Shown here: positions 26,161-35,838 of the stretch, piece after piece
How the letters are laid out: every line of letters starts with the position of its first letter
How positions within the stretch are numbered: position 1 is the stretch's first letter
Source: Gammaproteobacteria bacterium
Lineage (GTDB): Bacteria; Gemmatimonadota; Gemmatimonadetes; Longimicrobiales; Gaopeijiaceae
DNA length: 64,000 nucleotides
Assembly (NCBI GenBank): GCA_028820325.1
Contig: JAPPJO010000031.1
Location: forward strand, 186,001 to 250,000
Reading direction: 5' to 3'
Notes under the pieces: generated by a model
What the model saw: only the letters and a program-made list of their open reading frames with translations
Told to the model about the DNA's origin: nothing
Databases searched by the model: none
Program-made: the position numbers and the translations under genes

Positions 26161-28335
26161 TCAGAAGCGGGAGGTCACGGTGACCCGGAAGCTCCGGGTG
26201 GCTCCCGGATTGCGCTCCTGAACGTCTACGTACTCCGCCTGCAGAAGGTTCTCGACCTTCGCCCGCACATCCATGTCCATGACTTCGAGGGCGAGCCGCA
26301 GGTCCAGCAGCGTGATGGGGCCGCGTTCATCCAGAGGATAGGCGAGAACGGTTTCCGCCTCGCTCCGGTGACGCACGTCCAGCGCCAGCAGATCGGCCCA
26401 GCCGGAAAGGGTCGTTGTGATGTTGTGGCGCGACCGGTACGCGAGCGGCCGGCCGGTGTCGAGATCCTGCGAGTCGATGAAGAGGTAGTTCGCGTGGAGG
26501 TTGAGCTTCTGGGGCACGACGCCGAAGCGCACGCCGGCGTCGAGCCCGCGCACCCGGGCCTCGGCCACGTTGCGGAACTGGAAGGTGAGGGGCTGGTTCG
26601 GGGCGCCGGTGACCTCGATCAGGCCGGAGTACTCGCTCCAGAACAGCCCTGCGTCGAGCCAGAGCCGTTCGGTCGGGGTGATGGTGGTGCCCACTTCCCC
26701 GGCCCACGCCGATTCGCCGCGCAACTCGAGATTGGGCACGACGCGAAAACCGAAGGTGGTGGTTCTGGTGAACTGTTCGGAGACGCTGGGTGACCGGTAT
26801 CCCCGGCTCAGGGATGTCCTCAGGCTCACGTCCGGCGTGGCCTCGAAGACGAGACCGATCTTGGGATTGAGCGTCAGATCGCCTTCCACTACCGAGGCCT
26901 TGTGCGAATCCAGCCGGATGCCCGCCGAACCGCGCAGCCGATCCGAGAAATCGATTTCATCCTGGACGAACAGGGCCAGATCGGTGACGTCCGGCGTCGG
27001 GCTGAGGAAGTTGGAGCTCACGTCGGTTCGGGACGCTTCTCCTCCTGCCGTGACCGCGTGCCGTCCGCCGGAGAAGAACGAGAGCTGGACGTCGGTGCCG
27101 TAGCGCGTGGAACGGTGGAAGTCCTCGTTGTCGTGGAAGTAGTTCTGGTTGCGGACATGCTGCACCTGCGGCCGCAGCTGCAGCTTGAGCGTCGAGGTGA
27201 CCACCGGGGTGGCCGTCATTCCGAAGACGAGATCGGAATTGCGCTTCCAGTCGCCCAGGTCCGCGGGATCCACCTCGAGACGGCGCTCGGGGGAGAGCCA
27301 GGTGAAGAACTCCTCCAGGTCCTCGCGCTTCCCGCTGGCGAACACCTCCAGCGGTTTGGACGACTCGGCCCCGAAGACGGCCTTGGCGCGCCACTGCCAG
27401 CGCTCCTGGCCTCCGTTCTGGCGAAAGCCGTCGGATCCCTCTCGTCCGGCGAACACGGTGACGCCCGCGCCCCCGATCTGCCGCGAATGCTGAATCTGGA
27501 GCCCGCGCATGCTCAGGCGCTCGTCGGTGAAGTCCAGGTTGCCCGGGGTGTCGAATACGCCGTAGTAGCCGCGCACGGCGGTGCGCGGGGGGCCCAGGGG
27601 CGGGCGCGTGATCACGTTGACCACGCCGGCCATGGCGTTCGTGCCCCACAGGGTGGAGTTGGGGCCCTTGACGATCTCGACGCGGTCCACGTCGAGCAGT
27701 GGCAGGATGCTGAAGTCGATCCTCGATTCCACGCCCGTAAGCGCCCGATGGCCATCCAGCAGCATCAGGACCCGGCTGCCGACGCCGCGGGCGATACCGC
27801 TGGAGCCGCGGATATCCATGTGACCCGCGTTGAAGGTCACGCCCTGGGCGAACGGGAGCGCCTCCTTGAGGTTGGTTACGTCGCGGCGCTGGAGTTCGTC
27901 CGCGCTCAGGATCGCGACGCTCACCGGCGCGTCGCCGGGACGCACGGTGGTCCGGCTCGCGGTGACGGTCACGCCCGGGACGTCGAAGAGTTGCGGTTCG
28001 AGCGGGATTCGAAGCGGCGCGGATGCGGTGGCGGCGGGATCGGCTGCGAACTCCGCGCTCCCGTAGCCGTCGGCGATGACGAAGAGCGTGTACGTGCCGC
28101 CGTTCGGCACGGGAATCTCGAAGCTCCCGTCGTCGCCCGTAAGCGCGCGCAGCGGGGTCGACTGCACGAGCACCTCGGCGCCCATGACGGGGTTGCCGTC
28201 TTCGTCGTCCACCACCACGCCCCGGATGGTGGCCACGGCCTGGGCGGTCAGGGGTGCGCCGGCGAGCAGCATGAAGGGAGCGAAGAGTGCGGCCACGGCC
28301 AGGGGAGCACCGCGCATGCGACGGCCGCTCATCAC
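26161..28335 (-). CDS. TonB-dependent outer-membrane receptor with carboxypeptidase-regulatory-like domain
   Basis: 724 residues: signal peptide to about residue 32 (APLTAQA), a carboxypeptidase-D regulatory-like domain (IRGVVVDDEDGNPVMGAEVLV), plug domain (VTVTASRTTV, LPLLDVDRVEIVKGPNSTLWG) and a 22-strand-type barrel ending FRVTVTSRF. Takes up an unknown ligand using TonB energy. Length normal. The upstream lipoprotein gene ends two bases before its start. Confidence 0.93.
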   Translation of the reverse strand: MMSGRRMRGAPLAVAALFAPFMLLAGAPLTAQAVATIRGVVVDDEDGNPVMGAEVLVQSTPLRALTGDDGSFEIPVPNGGTYTLFVIADGYGSAEFAADPAATASAPLRIPLEPQLFDVPGVTVTASRTTVRPGDAPVSVAILSADELQRRDVTNLKEALPFAQGVTFNAGHMDIRGSSGIARGVGSRVLMLLDGHRALTGVESRIDFSILPLLDVDRVEIVKGPNSTLWGTNAMAGVVNVITRPPLGPPRTAVRGYYGVFDTPGNLDFTDERLSMRGLQIQHSRQIGGAGVTVFAGREGSDGFRQNGGQERWQWRAKAVFGAESSKPLEVFASGKREDLEEFFTWLSPERRLEVDPADLGDWKRNSDLVFGMTATPVVTSTLKLQLRPQVQHVRNQNYFHDNEDFHRSTRYGTDVQLSFFSGGRHAVTAGGEASRTDVSSNFLSPTPDVTDLALFVQDEIDFSDRLRGSAGIRLDSHKASVVEGDLTLNPKIGLVFEATPDVSLRTSLSRGYRSPSVSEQFTRTTTFGFRVVPNLELRGESAWAGEVGTTITPTERLWLDAGLFWSEYSGLIEVTGAPNQPLTFQFRNVAEARVRGLDAGVRFGVVPQKLNLHANYLFIDSQDLDTGRPLAYRSRHNITTTLSGWADLLALDVRHRSEAETVLAYPLDERGPITLLDLRLALEVMDMDVRAKVENLLQAEYVDVQERNPGATRSFRVTVTSRF

Positions 28336-28337
28336 GG

Positions 28338-28802
28338 TCAGTTCTTCCGCCAGACCGTGGTCGAGACGTTGAGCGCGGGTTCGGTCACTTCAACGGTCAG
28401 GACGTTATTGCGGAAGGTATACGTCCCGATGCCCTGAAGGATCCGGCCGTTTTGCTCCCAGGTTCCGTCAAGACGGTTGACGTAGGTGCCCTCATCCTCA
28501 ATGGTGGTGGTCTCGCCCCCCGGCGTACCGACCGGAAGTGTGACGCTTAACATCGTTGTGCCCGACGCTTCGGGACCCGTTACCGATGTCTGTTGCGCCG
28601 TGAAGGTACCCGACACGATCGGCGGCGTGAAGGTCTGCCCGCCGGTTACGATTGAGGACAGCGACTCCAGCGTGTAGGTGCCCGTGAGATCGGGCGGTCG
28701 TTCCGGCTCGGGTTCCACCGGATCCTCACCCCCGCCGCAGGCCGCGAGCGCCAGAATGGCGACGAGGAGGGGAAAGAGTCGGGGTGACCTGGAACGGAGC
28801 AT
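28338..28802 (-). CDS. Hypothetical lipoprotein upstream of the TonB receptor
   Basis: 154 residues. Lipobox LALAACGGG gives an acylated Cys after a basic, hydrophobic signal. The mature part is a Thr/Gly-rich beta-type domain (LTGTYTLESLSS, LDGTWEQNGRILQGIGTYTFRNNVL) resembling lipocalin-like repeats. Tight spacing with the receptor suggests an accessory surface lipoprotein. Family not recognised. Confidence 0.75.
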   Translation of the reverse strand: MLRSRSPRLFPLLVAILALAACGGGEDPVEPEPERPPDLTGTYTLESLSSIVTGGQTFTPPIVSGTFTAQQTSVTGPEASGTTMLSVTLPVGTPGGETTTIEDEGTYVNRLDGTWEQNGRILQGIGTYTFRNNVLTVEVTEPALNVSTTVWRKN

Positions 28803-29055
28803 TGCTTTCTCGCTGTTGACGGGACCGACACCAACGATCCGACGAGCCGTGGCGGCACGTGCTCACCGCGCACCGGACGCGCCCGGAACCAGCGCAACAC
28901 CCTTGATAACCTATTGGCGGCCGGGGGTTCTCACCAGAATGGGGCTCGGATGCCCCGATGGGGCGATTTGCCGGTTTGCCGCCAGCGGTTTTGACTCTAC
29001 ATTGGCCGCGCCTTCCGGCGTGCAGCCCTTCGTCTACACGGAACAGGACCAGCGG

Positions 29056-30165
29056 GTGACGACTCAAGCAGAGCCCCACGTCGAGTTCGAGGACATCGCC
29101 AAGAGCTACGATGGCCGGGTGATGGCCGTCCAGGGATTGAACCTCAGCGTGCGCCGGGGCGAGTTCCTGAGCCTGCTCGGGCCATCCGGCTCGGGGAAGA
29201 CGACATGCCTCATGATGCTTGCGGGATTCGAGACTCCGACCGCGGGAGCCATCCGCATCGACGGCCGATCGGTGCACGCCCTGCCGCCGCGCAAGCGGGG
29301 CATCGGCATGGTGTTTCAGGACTACGCGCTCTTTCCCCACATGACCGTGGAGGACAACCTGGCCTTTCCGCTGGACGTGCGCGGCATCGAGCGCGACCGG
29401 CGGCGGGAGCTGGTGGACCGGGCACTCAAGCTGGTCCGGCTGGAGGGATTCGAGAAGCGTCGGCCCGGGCAGCTCTCGGGCGGGCAGCAGCAGCGGGTGG
29501 CGATCGCGCGCGCGCTGGTCTTCGAGCCCGAACTCGTGCTGATGGATGAACCCCTCGGCGCCCTCGACCGCCATCTGCGCGAAGAGTTGCAGTACGAGAT
29601 CCGGCGCATCCACCGGACGCTCGGCGTGACCATCGTCTACGTGACCCATGACCAGCAGGAGGCCATGGTCATGTCGGACCGCATCGCCGTGCTGCGCGAC
29701 GGCATGGTGGAGCAGGTGGCCGCGCCCGAAGCCCTGTACGAGGAACCCGAGCGCTCGTTCGTCGCGCGCTTCATCGGCGAGAACAACCGCCTGCACGGGC
29801 GTGTCGCCACGGTAAATGGGGACGTGTGCGACGTGGTGGTGGGCGGCCAGGTGGTGCGCGGGTATCGGGTAGTGGACTGCCGGCCGGGGGACCCGGTCAC
29901 GCTCTCCATCCGGCCCGAGCGAATCACGCTGCATCCCGAGCCGGGGCTGTTTTCGAACCAGTTCGAGGCGGTCATCGAGCACATCACCTTCGTGGGCGAT
30001 CACCTGCGCATCCACATGGAGACCTGCGGGCGGGCCGACTTCGTCGCGAAGATCTCGAACGTGGTGGGACAGGGCGCGGTGCTGGAGGGCGACGAAATCC
30101 GCGTGGGATGGACGGCTGCGGACTGCCGGGTCCTGGACTACGGCGGCGCGGAGGGCGCGGTGTGA
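29056..30165 (+). CDS. potA: ABC transporter ATPase, spermidine/putrescine type
   Basis: 369 residues from GTG 29056. Walker A GPSGSGKTT, Q-loop VFQDYALFPHMTV, signature LSGGQQQR, Walker B LVLMDEPLGALD and switch VTHDQQEA are all present, followed by a C-terminal TOBE domain (about 280-369). The PotA/FbpC group energises import of polyamines, iron or similar. The binding protein and two permeases follow in order. Confidence 0.9.
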   Translation: MTTQAEPHVEFEDIAKSYDGRVMAVQGLNLSVRRGEFLSLLGPSGSGKTTCLMMLAGFETPTAGAIRIDGRSVHALPPRKRGIGMVFQDYALFPHMTVEDNLAFPLDVRGIERDRRRELVDRALKLVRLEGFEKRRPGQLSGGQQQRVAIARALVFEPELVLMDEPLGALDRHLREELQYEIRRIHRTLGVTIVYVTHDQQEAMVMSDRIAVLRDGMVEQVAAPEALYEEPERSFVARFIGENNRLHGRVATVNGDVCDVVVGGQVVRGYRVVDCRPGDPVTLSIRPERITLHPEPGLFSNQFEAVIEHITFVGDHLRIHMETCGRADFVAKISNVVGQGAVLEGDEIRVGWTAADCRVLDYGGAEGAV

Positions 30166-30209
30166 ACGAGTGTTGCAGCGCGCGCCCGTCGCGCCAGCGA
30201 GAGGCTCCC

Positions 30210-31289
30210 ATGGCTCGCCGATTCGCGGTGCTGGGGCTCGCCGCCCTGGTCGCTGCCTGTGGGGGCGACAGCGGCGATTCCCTGACCGTCGGTGCGTGGG
30301 GCGGGGCCTATACGCGCGCCTGCAAGCTCGCCTACTACGAGCCGTTCATTGCCGAGACGGGCATCGTCATCCGCGACGCCCAATACAACGGTGGCCTGGC
30401 CGAAGTCCGGGCGCAGGTCGACGTGGGACGGATTCACTGGGACGTGGTGCCCATGGAGATCGCCGACGCCGTGCGCGGCTGCGACGAGGGGTTGCTCGAG
30501 CCGCTCGATCCGGCGATGTGGGCTCCCGGCGCGGACGGAACGCCACCCGGGGAGGATTTCTTCCCCGGCACCCTGACCGAGTGCGGCGTCGGCGCCGAGT
30601 TCTACGCGACCGTAATCGCCTACAACCGGGAGAACATTGCGGGCCCCGAACCCCGGACCATACAGGACTTCTTCGATCTGGAAGCCTTTCCGGGCCGCCG
30701 CGGAATGCGCCGCAAGCCGATGGGCAACATGGAGTTCGCGCTCATGGCCGACGGCGTGCCGCCGGCAGAGGTGTACCAGTTGCTGGACACCCCCGAGGGG
30801 ATCGAGCGCGCGTTCCGCAAGCTGGACACCATCAAGGACCAGATCGTGTGGTGGGAGGCGGGCGCCCAGCCGCCCCAGCTCCTCGCCGACGGCGAAGTGA
30901 CCATGACGACGGCGTACAACGGCCGCATCTTCAACGCCCAGGTGCTGGAAGACCAGCCCTTCGAGATCATCTGGGACGGGCAGCTGCTGGATTTCGGCCA
31001 ACTGGTCGTCGTGGCCGGGACGCCGAATCTGGAAGCGGCGCTCGAGTTCCTGGCCTTCGCGACCACCCCCCGGTCCATGGCCCGGGTCAGCGCCAACATC
31101 TCGTACAGCCCGACGCGCTACTCCGGACTGCCGCTCGTGGGAACGCACGCGGAGGCGGGGGTCGACATGCTGCCGCACATGCCTACCTATCCGGAGAACC
31201 TGGAGCGGGCGCTGCGCAACGACTGGGAGTGGTGGGTGAACCACACGGACGAGATGAACGAGCGCTTCAGCTCGTGGCTGGCCCGATGA
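30210..31289 (+). CDS. potD: Substrate-binding lipoprotein of a polyamine-type ABC importer
   Basis: 359 residues; ATG 30210 starts MARRFAVLGLAALVAACGG with a lipobox. The mature protein is a class II periplasmic-binding fold with LTVGAWGGAYTRACKLAYYEPF at the N-terminus, the PotD/DUF-type pattern, and VVPMEIADAVRGCDEG, WEAGAQPPQLLADGEVTM. Likely binds spermidine/putrescine or a related amine; ligand residues cannot be assigned securely. Confidence 0.86.
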   Translation: MARRFAVLGLAALVAACGGDSGDSLTVGAWGGAYTRACKLAYYEPFIAETGIVIRDAQYNGGLAEVRAQVDVGRIHWDVVPMEIADAVRGCDEGLLEPLDPAMWAPGADGTPPGEDFFPGTLTECGVGAEFYATVIAYNRENIAGPEPRTIQDFFDLEAFPGRRGMRRKPMGNMEFALMADGVPPAEVYQLLDTPEGIERAFRKLDTIKDQIVWWEAGAQPPQLLADGEVTMTTAYNGRIFNAQVLEDQPFEIIWDGQLLDFGQLVVVAGTPNLEAALEFLAFATTPRSMARVSANISYSPTRYSGLPLVGTHAEAGVDMLPHMPTYPENLERALRNDWEWWVNHTDEMNERFSSWLAR

Positions 31290-31347
31290 GGGAAGGCTCG
31301 ATGGCGGGAGGACCCGACAGCGACGCCGCTCACCGCGGTACGCGACG

Positions 31348-32562
31348 GTGAGCTCCGAATCGATGCCGCGAGGGCGCGACTGGCGGCCGCAACTGCGGGC
31401 GGCCGGGCTCGCGCTACCGCTTGTAGCCTTCGTCGGCGTGACCTTTGTGGCGCCTCTCGCCACGATGTTCAGCCGCAGCGTCTATGACGCGGTGGTGGCG
31501 GACGCGCTGCCCGAGACGCTCGCCCTGCTGGAGGGATGGGACGGGGAGAGCGTGCCCGGCGAGGAGGTCTTCGCGGCGGCCGCGCGCGAGCTGATGGAGG
31601 CGCAGGAGGAGCGGGTGATCGGCCGGGTGGCCGGCCGGGTCAACCGGGTGCAGGGGGGGATGCGGAGCATCGTCGCGGTGACGGGCCGGCGGCTTGCCGC
31701 GGCCCCCGACGGCTCCTGGCGCGAGACCTTCGTCGAGATCGACGCTGCCTGGGGCGAGGTGAGCACCTGGCACGCGCTGCGCACAGCCGGCGAGCGCTAT
31801 ACCAGCCGTCACTACCTGGCCGCGGTCGATCTGCGGCGACTTCCCGACGGATCGATCGCTCGCCAGGAGGAGGACCGCCGCATCTACCTGCGTCTGTTCG
31901 CGCGCACCTTCCTGGTCAGCCTGTCCATCACCGGGTTGTGCCTCCTGTTCGGCTACCCGCTCGCGCATTTCATCGCCCATGCGCCGCCACGCCGCGCCGG
32001 CCTGCTCCTGGCACTGGTGCTGGTCCCGTTCTGGACCTCGCTGCTGGTGCGCACGACATCCTGGATCGTCCTGCTCCAGGGCCAGGGCGTGATCAACGAC
32101 ATCCTGGTCGCGCTGGGGCTGGTGCCCGATGGCGGACGACTCGCGCTCATCTACAACATGACGGGCACGTTCGTCGCGATGACGCACGTTCTGCTGCCGT
32201 TCATGGTATTGCCGCTGTACTCGGTCATGCGCGGGATTCCCCGCTCGCACATGGACGCGGCCGCTTCGCTCGGAGCCGGCCCGGCGCAGGGGTTCCTGCG
32301 GGTCTACTGGCCCCAGACGCTCCCCGGGGTGGGGGCGGGCAGCCTGCTCGTGTTCATCCTGGCCATAGGGTACTACATCACCCCGGCGCTGGTGGGAGGG
32401 AGCACCGGCCAGCTGATCTCCAACATGGTCGCGTACCACATGCAGACCTCCCTCAACTGGGGGCTGGCGTCCGCGCTGGGCGCGATCATCCTGGCGTGCG
32501 TGATTGGCCTCTACCTGCTGTACGAGCGGTTGGCCGGGACCGCGGGCGTGAGGGTCGCCTGA
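31348..32562 (+). CDS. potB: ABC importer permease (PotB-like) with enlarged first periplasmic loop
   Basis: Up to 404 residues from GTG 31348 (ATG 31363 possible). Membrane helix 1 is at about 17-42. The remaining helices lie at 180-400 with the EAA-type loop MDAAASLGAGPAQGFLRVYWPQTLPG. About 130 residues between helix 1 and 2 are hydrophilic and alpha-helical in composition, well beyond the usual PotB length near 290. One base separates its stop from potC. Confidence 0.88.
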   Translation: MSSESMPRGRDWRPQLRAAGLALPLVAFVGVTFVAPLATMFSRSVYDAVVADALPETLALLEGWDGESVPGEEVFAAAARELMEAQEERVIGRVAGRVNRVQGGMRSIVAVTGRRLAAAPDGSWRETFVEIDAAWGEVSTWHALRTAGERYTSRHYLAAVDLRRLPDGSIARQEEDRRIYLRLFARTFLVSLSITGLCLLFGYPLAHFIAHAPPRRAGLLLALVLVPFWTSLLVRTTSWIVLLQGQGVINDILVALGLVPDGGRLALIYNMTGTFVAMTHVLLPFMVLPLYSVMRGIPRSHMDAAASLGAGPAQGFLRVYWPQTLPGVGAGSLLVFILAIGYYITPALVGGSTGQLISNMVAYHMQTSLNWGLASALGAIILACVIGLYLLYERLAGTAGVRVA

Positions 32563-32563
32563 C

Positions 32564-33388
32564 GTGCGCGCGCTGAGCCGGGCGGAGCGGGCAGGAAGGA
32601 CGATGCACGTCGCGTTCTGCGCGGCGGTGCTGTTTTTCCTGATGGCTCCCATCCTCGTGATCGTGCCGCTGAGCTTCAACGCGGAGCCCTACTTCACCTT
32701 CACGGAGGGCATGCTGAGGCTGGACCCGGAAGCCTGGTCGCTTCGCTGGTACCAGGAGATCGCGACCAGCGACGTCTGGCGGAGCGCGCTGGTCAACAGC
32801 CTGGTGGTCGGCACCGCCGCCACGGCGCTGGCCACCTTCCTGGGTACTCTGGCCGCGCTCGGGCTCTCGAGCCCCGACATGCCCGCTCGCCGCTTCCTGA
32901 TGGGCTTCCTGGTCTCGCCGCTGGTGACCCCGGTGATCATCTCGGCCGCGGGGATGTTCTTCTTCTACTCCCGCATGGGCCTGGGCCAGACCCACCTGGG
33001 GCTGATCCTGGCGCACGCCGCGCTGGGGACGCCGTTTGTGGTCATCACGGTGACCGCCACCCTGACCGCCTACAACACCACCCTGAACCGCGCCGCCGCG
33101 TCGCTGGGGGCCGGACCACTCCGGACCTTCACCCGCGTGCAGTTGCCGCTGATCGCTCCGGGGGTGCTTTCGGGGGCGCTCTTCGCCTTCGCCACTTCGT
33201 TCGATGAAGTGGTGGTCGTGCTCTTCCTGGGCGGAGTGGAGCAGAACACCATCCCGCGCCAGATGTGGGCGGGTATCCGCGAGGAGATCAGCCCCGCCAT
33301 TCTGGCCGTCGCGACCTTCCTGATCGTGTTCGCGGCGGCGCTGCTGCTTACGGTGGGGTGGCTGAGGAGGAGGGCGGCGGGGAGGTAG
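32564..33388 (+). CDS. potC: ABC importer permease (PotC-like)
   Basis: 274 residues from GTG 32564, six helices, EAA loop RAAASLGAGPLRTFTRVQLPLIAPGV. Normal length, pairs with potB to form the membrane channel. C-terminal helix ends LLTVGWLRRRAAGR. The four genes 29056-33388 form one operon. Confidence 0.9.
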   Translation: MRALSRAERAGRTMHVAFCAAVLFFLMAPILVIVPLSFNAEPYFTFTEGMLRLDPEAWSLRWYQEIATSDVWRSALVNSLVVGTAATALATFLGTLAALGLSSPDMPARRFLMGFLVSPLVTPVIISAAGMFFFYSRMGLGQTHLGLILAHAALGTPFVVITVTATLTAYNTTLNRAAASLGAGPLRTFTRVQLPLIAPGVLSGALFAFATSFDEVVVVLFLGGVEQNTIPRQMWAGIREEISPAILAVATFLIVFAAALLLTVGWLRRRAAGR

Positions 33389-33429
33389 GCTGTGAGAGGG
33401 ACATGGGATGGCAAGAAGAGCGAGACATC

Positions 33430-34017
33430 ATGAAGGAATGGGTGCTTTCCGTCTTCGCCCTCGCCCTGGTGAGCGTCTCATGCTCGACCATCTTCGGCTC
33501 CAGCGCATCGCTGACGGTCACAGTTCCGTCAGACAGCCGGGCCACCTTCGATTGGCCGACAGGATCTGACAACATCATCACGCTCGACAACTCGCTGGAC
33601 GATCCAACCGACATGGCTGGCATCGAGGTCGAGATCACGGGGATCGGGCAGTCGGTGACCCTTGATGCCCGCGATTTCAAGGCTGGAGTGGAGCGCTTTG
33701 GTGTCCCGGGCTCCGGGAGGATCCATGTCACCGTCCAGCTCAAACAGCAGGGTGACATCGTGGCGGAAGGGGCCACCAGTTGGGTCCTCGAACCGGAGGT
33801 CGAGTGGGAAGTCGAACTCGAACGCTCGCCTTATCCGATAGGTGCCTTCATTGATGAGGCCGAGATCAACGAACCGCGCCCGCGATGCGGCTGGTGGTGG
33901 TGCCACGGGGTCTGGCGTTTCGACATCAGGGCAGACGCCGTCAACTACGCTGGCGAAGCACTCTGGCTGACCGTCTGGCGGGTACACCCTGACGAGTGCG
34001 CGGATCTATGTCCCTGA
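33430..34017 (+). CDS. Hypothetical lipoprotein
   Basis: 195 residues from ATG 33430. Signal MKEWVLSVFALALVSVSC has a lipobox-like end. The mature part is beta-rich with a WWWCH cluster (RCGWWWCHGVWRFDIRADAVNYAG) and terminal DECADLCP; three cysteines could be bridged. Lies just after the ABC operon. No known family. Confidence 0.7.
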   Translation: MKEWVLSVFALALVSVSCSTIFGSSASLTVTVPSDSRATFDWPTGSDNIITLDNSLDDPTDMAGIEVEITGIGQSVTLDARDFKAGVERFGVPGSGRIHVTVQLKQQGDIVAEGATSWVLEPEVEWEVELERSPYPIGAFIDEAEINEPRPRCGWWWCHGVWRFDIRADAVNYAGEALWLTVWRVHPDECADLCP

Positions 34018-34062
34018 CGCTCTGCCCCCGGCGGTCGAGACGCTGACGGGGGAGGCGCCGGA

Positions 34063-34090
34063 GTCTGCCATTTTGTCAGGTCGCCGGACT
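34063..34090. repeat. Left copy of a 28-bp exact direct repeat with embedded palindrome
   Basis: 28 bases identical and in the same orientation to 40236-40263. The core CTGCCATTTTGTCAG (34065-34079) is the reverse complement of the qhpB box at 18402-18416. It lies 82 bases before the AbiE antitoxin start and may be its operator, or mark the edge of an inserted block. Confidence 0.6.
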
Positions 34091-34172
34091 CACAACGGGT
34101 CAGAGTCGCTCCCGCATGGCCTGTGCCTATATTGGGTGCAGTGACCGACTTCCGATGGAGGACACGGACGCC

Positions 34173-34769
34173 ATGAGCAGCCTGCCCAAACGGATCATGC
34201 AATACGCCGAGGACATGCCGGAGGCCACACCGATACAAGCGGAGGACCTGCTGCATCTCGACGACCGGGCCGCAGTGGCCAGGGCTCTCTCCCGCCTTGC
34301 CCGTTCGGAGCGACTCCTACGGATCTGCCGTGGCATCTACATGCGACCGATCCCGACTCGCTTCGGCCTTCGCGCACCGCGTCGCGAGAAGGCGCTCGCG
34401 GCCTTGTCCGAACTCTGGGGCGAGACCATCGTTCCCAACGGCGGCGATGCCGCCAACTGGCTTGGGCTGACGACTCAGAATACGGTTCGCTCGGTCTATC
34501 TCACCTCCGGACCCGACCGTTTCCTGCACTTCGGGGCTCATCGGGTCGAGTTGCGCCACGCTCCGGAGTGGCAACTGACGGCACCAGACCGCACGGTCGG
34601 CACAGTCATCCGTGCGATCGCATGGCTCGGTCCCAACGAAGTCGAGGATAGCCTGGACGCTGTGCTTCCCAAGCTATCGAGGGAGGACGTGAGCGAGCTT
34701 GTCGCCGCGCGGGCGCTCATGCCCGCATGGATGGCGGAGCCACTCGTCAGGCGCTTGGCACATGGCTGA
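34173..34769 (+). CDS. AbiEi-type antitoxin (DUF6088-like)
   Basis: 198 residues from ATG 34173, with GGAGG about ten bases upstream. The N-terminal winged helix (PIQAEDLLHLDDRAAVARALSRLARS / LLRICRGIYM) is followed by a C-terminal antitoxin domain (GGDAANWLGLTTQNTVRSVYLTSG). Known AbiEi proteins repress their operon and block AbiEii. The end overlaps the next gene by eight bases, as in type IV AbiE modules. Confidence 0.87.
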   Translation: MSSLPKRIMQYAEDMPEATPIQAEDLLHLDDRAAVARALSRLARSERLLRICRGIYMRPIPTRFGLRAPRREKALAALSELWGETIVPNGGDAANWLGLTTQNTVRSVYLTSGPDRFLHFGAHRVELRHAPEWQLTAPDRTVGTVIRAIAWLGPNEVEDSLDAVLPKLSREDVSELVAARALMPAWMAEPLVRRLAHG

Positions 34770-35808
34770 GGTCCGTTACGCAATGCTCTCGGCTACCGAG
34801 AAGCGCGACGCATTGGAGGTGGCGGAGCAGCGAGGCGGGCATAGGACCTACCTCCTGGAGAAGGACACCTGGGTCGTGGCAACCCTTCGAGTCCTGTTCG
34901 AAGCACCGTTCGGACGACATCTGGTATTCAAGGGAGGCACGTCGCTCTCCAAGGTGTGGCGAGCGATTCGCCGCTTCTCCGAAGACATCGACATCACCTA
35001 CGACATTCGCGGATTCGCACCCGATCTCGTCGCAGGCGGCGACGAGGAGGCACTGCCACCCACACGCAGCCAGGAGAGGCGCTGGACGCGGGCGATCCGC
35101 CCCCGCCTCGCTGAGTGGGTTCGAGACACCGCGCATCCTCTCGTCGAAAGGGAACTCGACGAGGCTGGCTTTGCCGCAAGCGTTCGAGCCGAGGCCGAGC
35201 AACTCTACGTCGCGTACGATCCGCTGTTCAAACCGATCGGGCCCGTCCGACCGGAGGTTCGAGTCGACTTCGGAGCGCGCTCGACTGGCGAGCCTCACAC
35301 CGTTCAGTCCGTGGTGTGCGATGCCGCCGCCGTGCTGCCCGACCTCGGATTCCCGATGGCCCGGGCAGCCGTCATGCTGGCGGAGCGAACATTCTGGGAG
35401 AAGGCCACCTCAATGCATGTCTACTGCCTTCAGGGGCGCGTGCGAGGCCAGCGTTGGTCGAGGCACTGGCACGACCTCGCTCGGCTTGGCGATGCCGGAA
35501 TCGCGGCCCGGGCTCTGACGGACCGCGAACTCGCTCTGTCGGTTGCGCGCCACAAGGCGATGTTCTTCCGGGAGAACGATTCCAATCGCCGGAGGATCGA
35601 CTACGAGGCCGCCGTCTCGGGCAACCTCAGGCTTGTTCCCTCGGGTGCCGCCCAGGAGTCGCTTGCCGAAGACTACACCAGCATGCTTGCCGCTGGGATG
35701 TTGGTGGACGAGGACGATCCGTTTGAGACGCTCATGCAGCGGTGTGCGCTGATCGAGGAGATGGCCAACGCTCGCTGGCCATCACAGCCGCCCGCACCGA
35801 ATGACTGA
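34762..35808 (+). CDS. AbiEii-family nucleotidyltransferase toxin
   Basis: 348 residues from ATG 34762. The nucleotidyltransferase motif is GGTS at 58-61 followed by SEDID with catalytic Asp75 and Asp77. AbiEii toxins transfer nucleotides to RNA and arrest growth during phage infection. Length typical. Two membrane-protein genes follow closely on the same strand. Confidence 0.9.
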   Translation: MAEVRYAMLSATEKRDALEVAEQRGGHRTYLLEKDTWVVATLRVLFEAPFGRHLVFKGGTSLSKVWRAIRRFSEDIDITYDIRGFAPDLVAGGDEEALPPTRSQERRWTRAIRPRLAEWVRDTAHPLVERELDEAGFAASVRAEAEQLYVAYDPLFKPIGPVRPEVRVDFGARSTGEPHTVQSVVCDAAAVLPDLGFPMARAAVMLAERTFWEKATSMHVYCLQGRVRGQRWSRHWHDLARLGDAGIAARALTDRELALSVARHKAMFFRENDSNRRRIDYEAAVSGNLRLVPSGAAQESLAEDYTSMLAAGMLVDEDDPFETLMQRCALIEEMANARWPSQPPAPND

Positions 35809-35838
35809 GGTGCGACGGCTGGAGCGCAAGGCCCGGGA

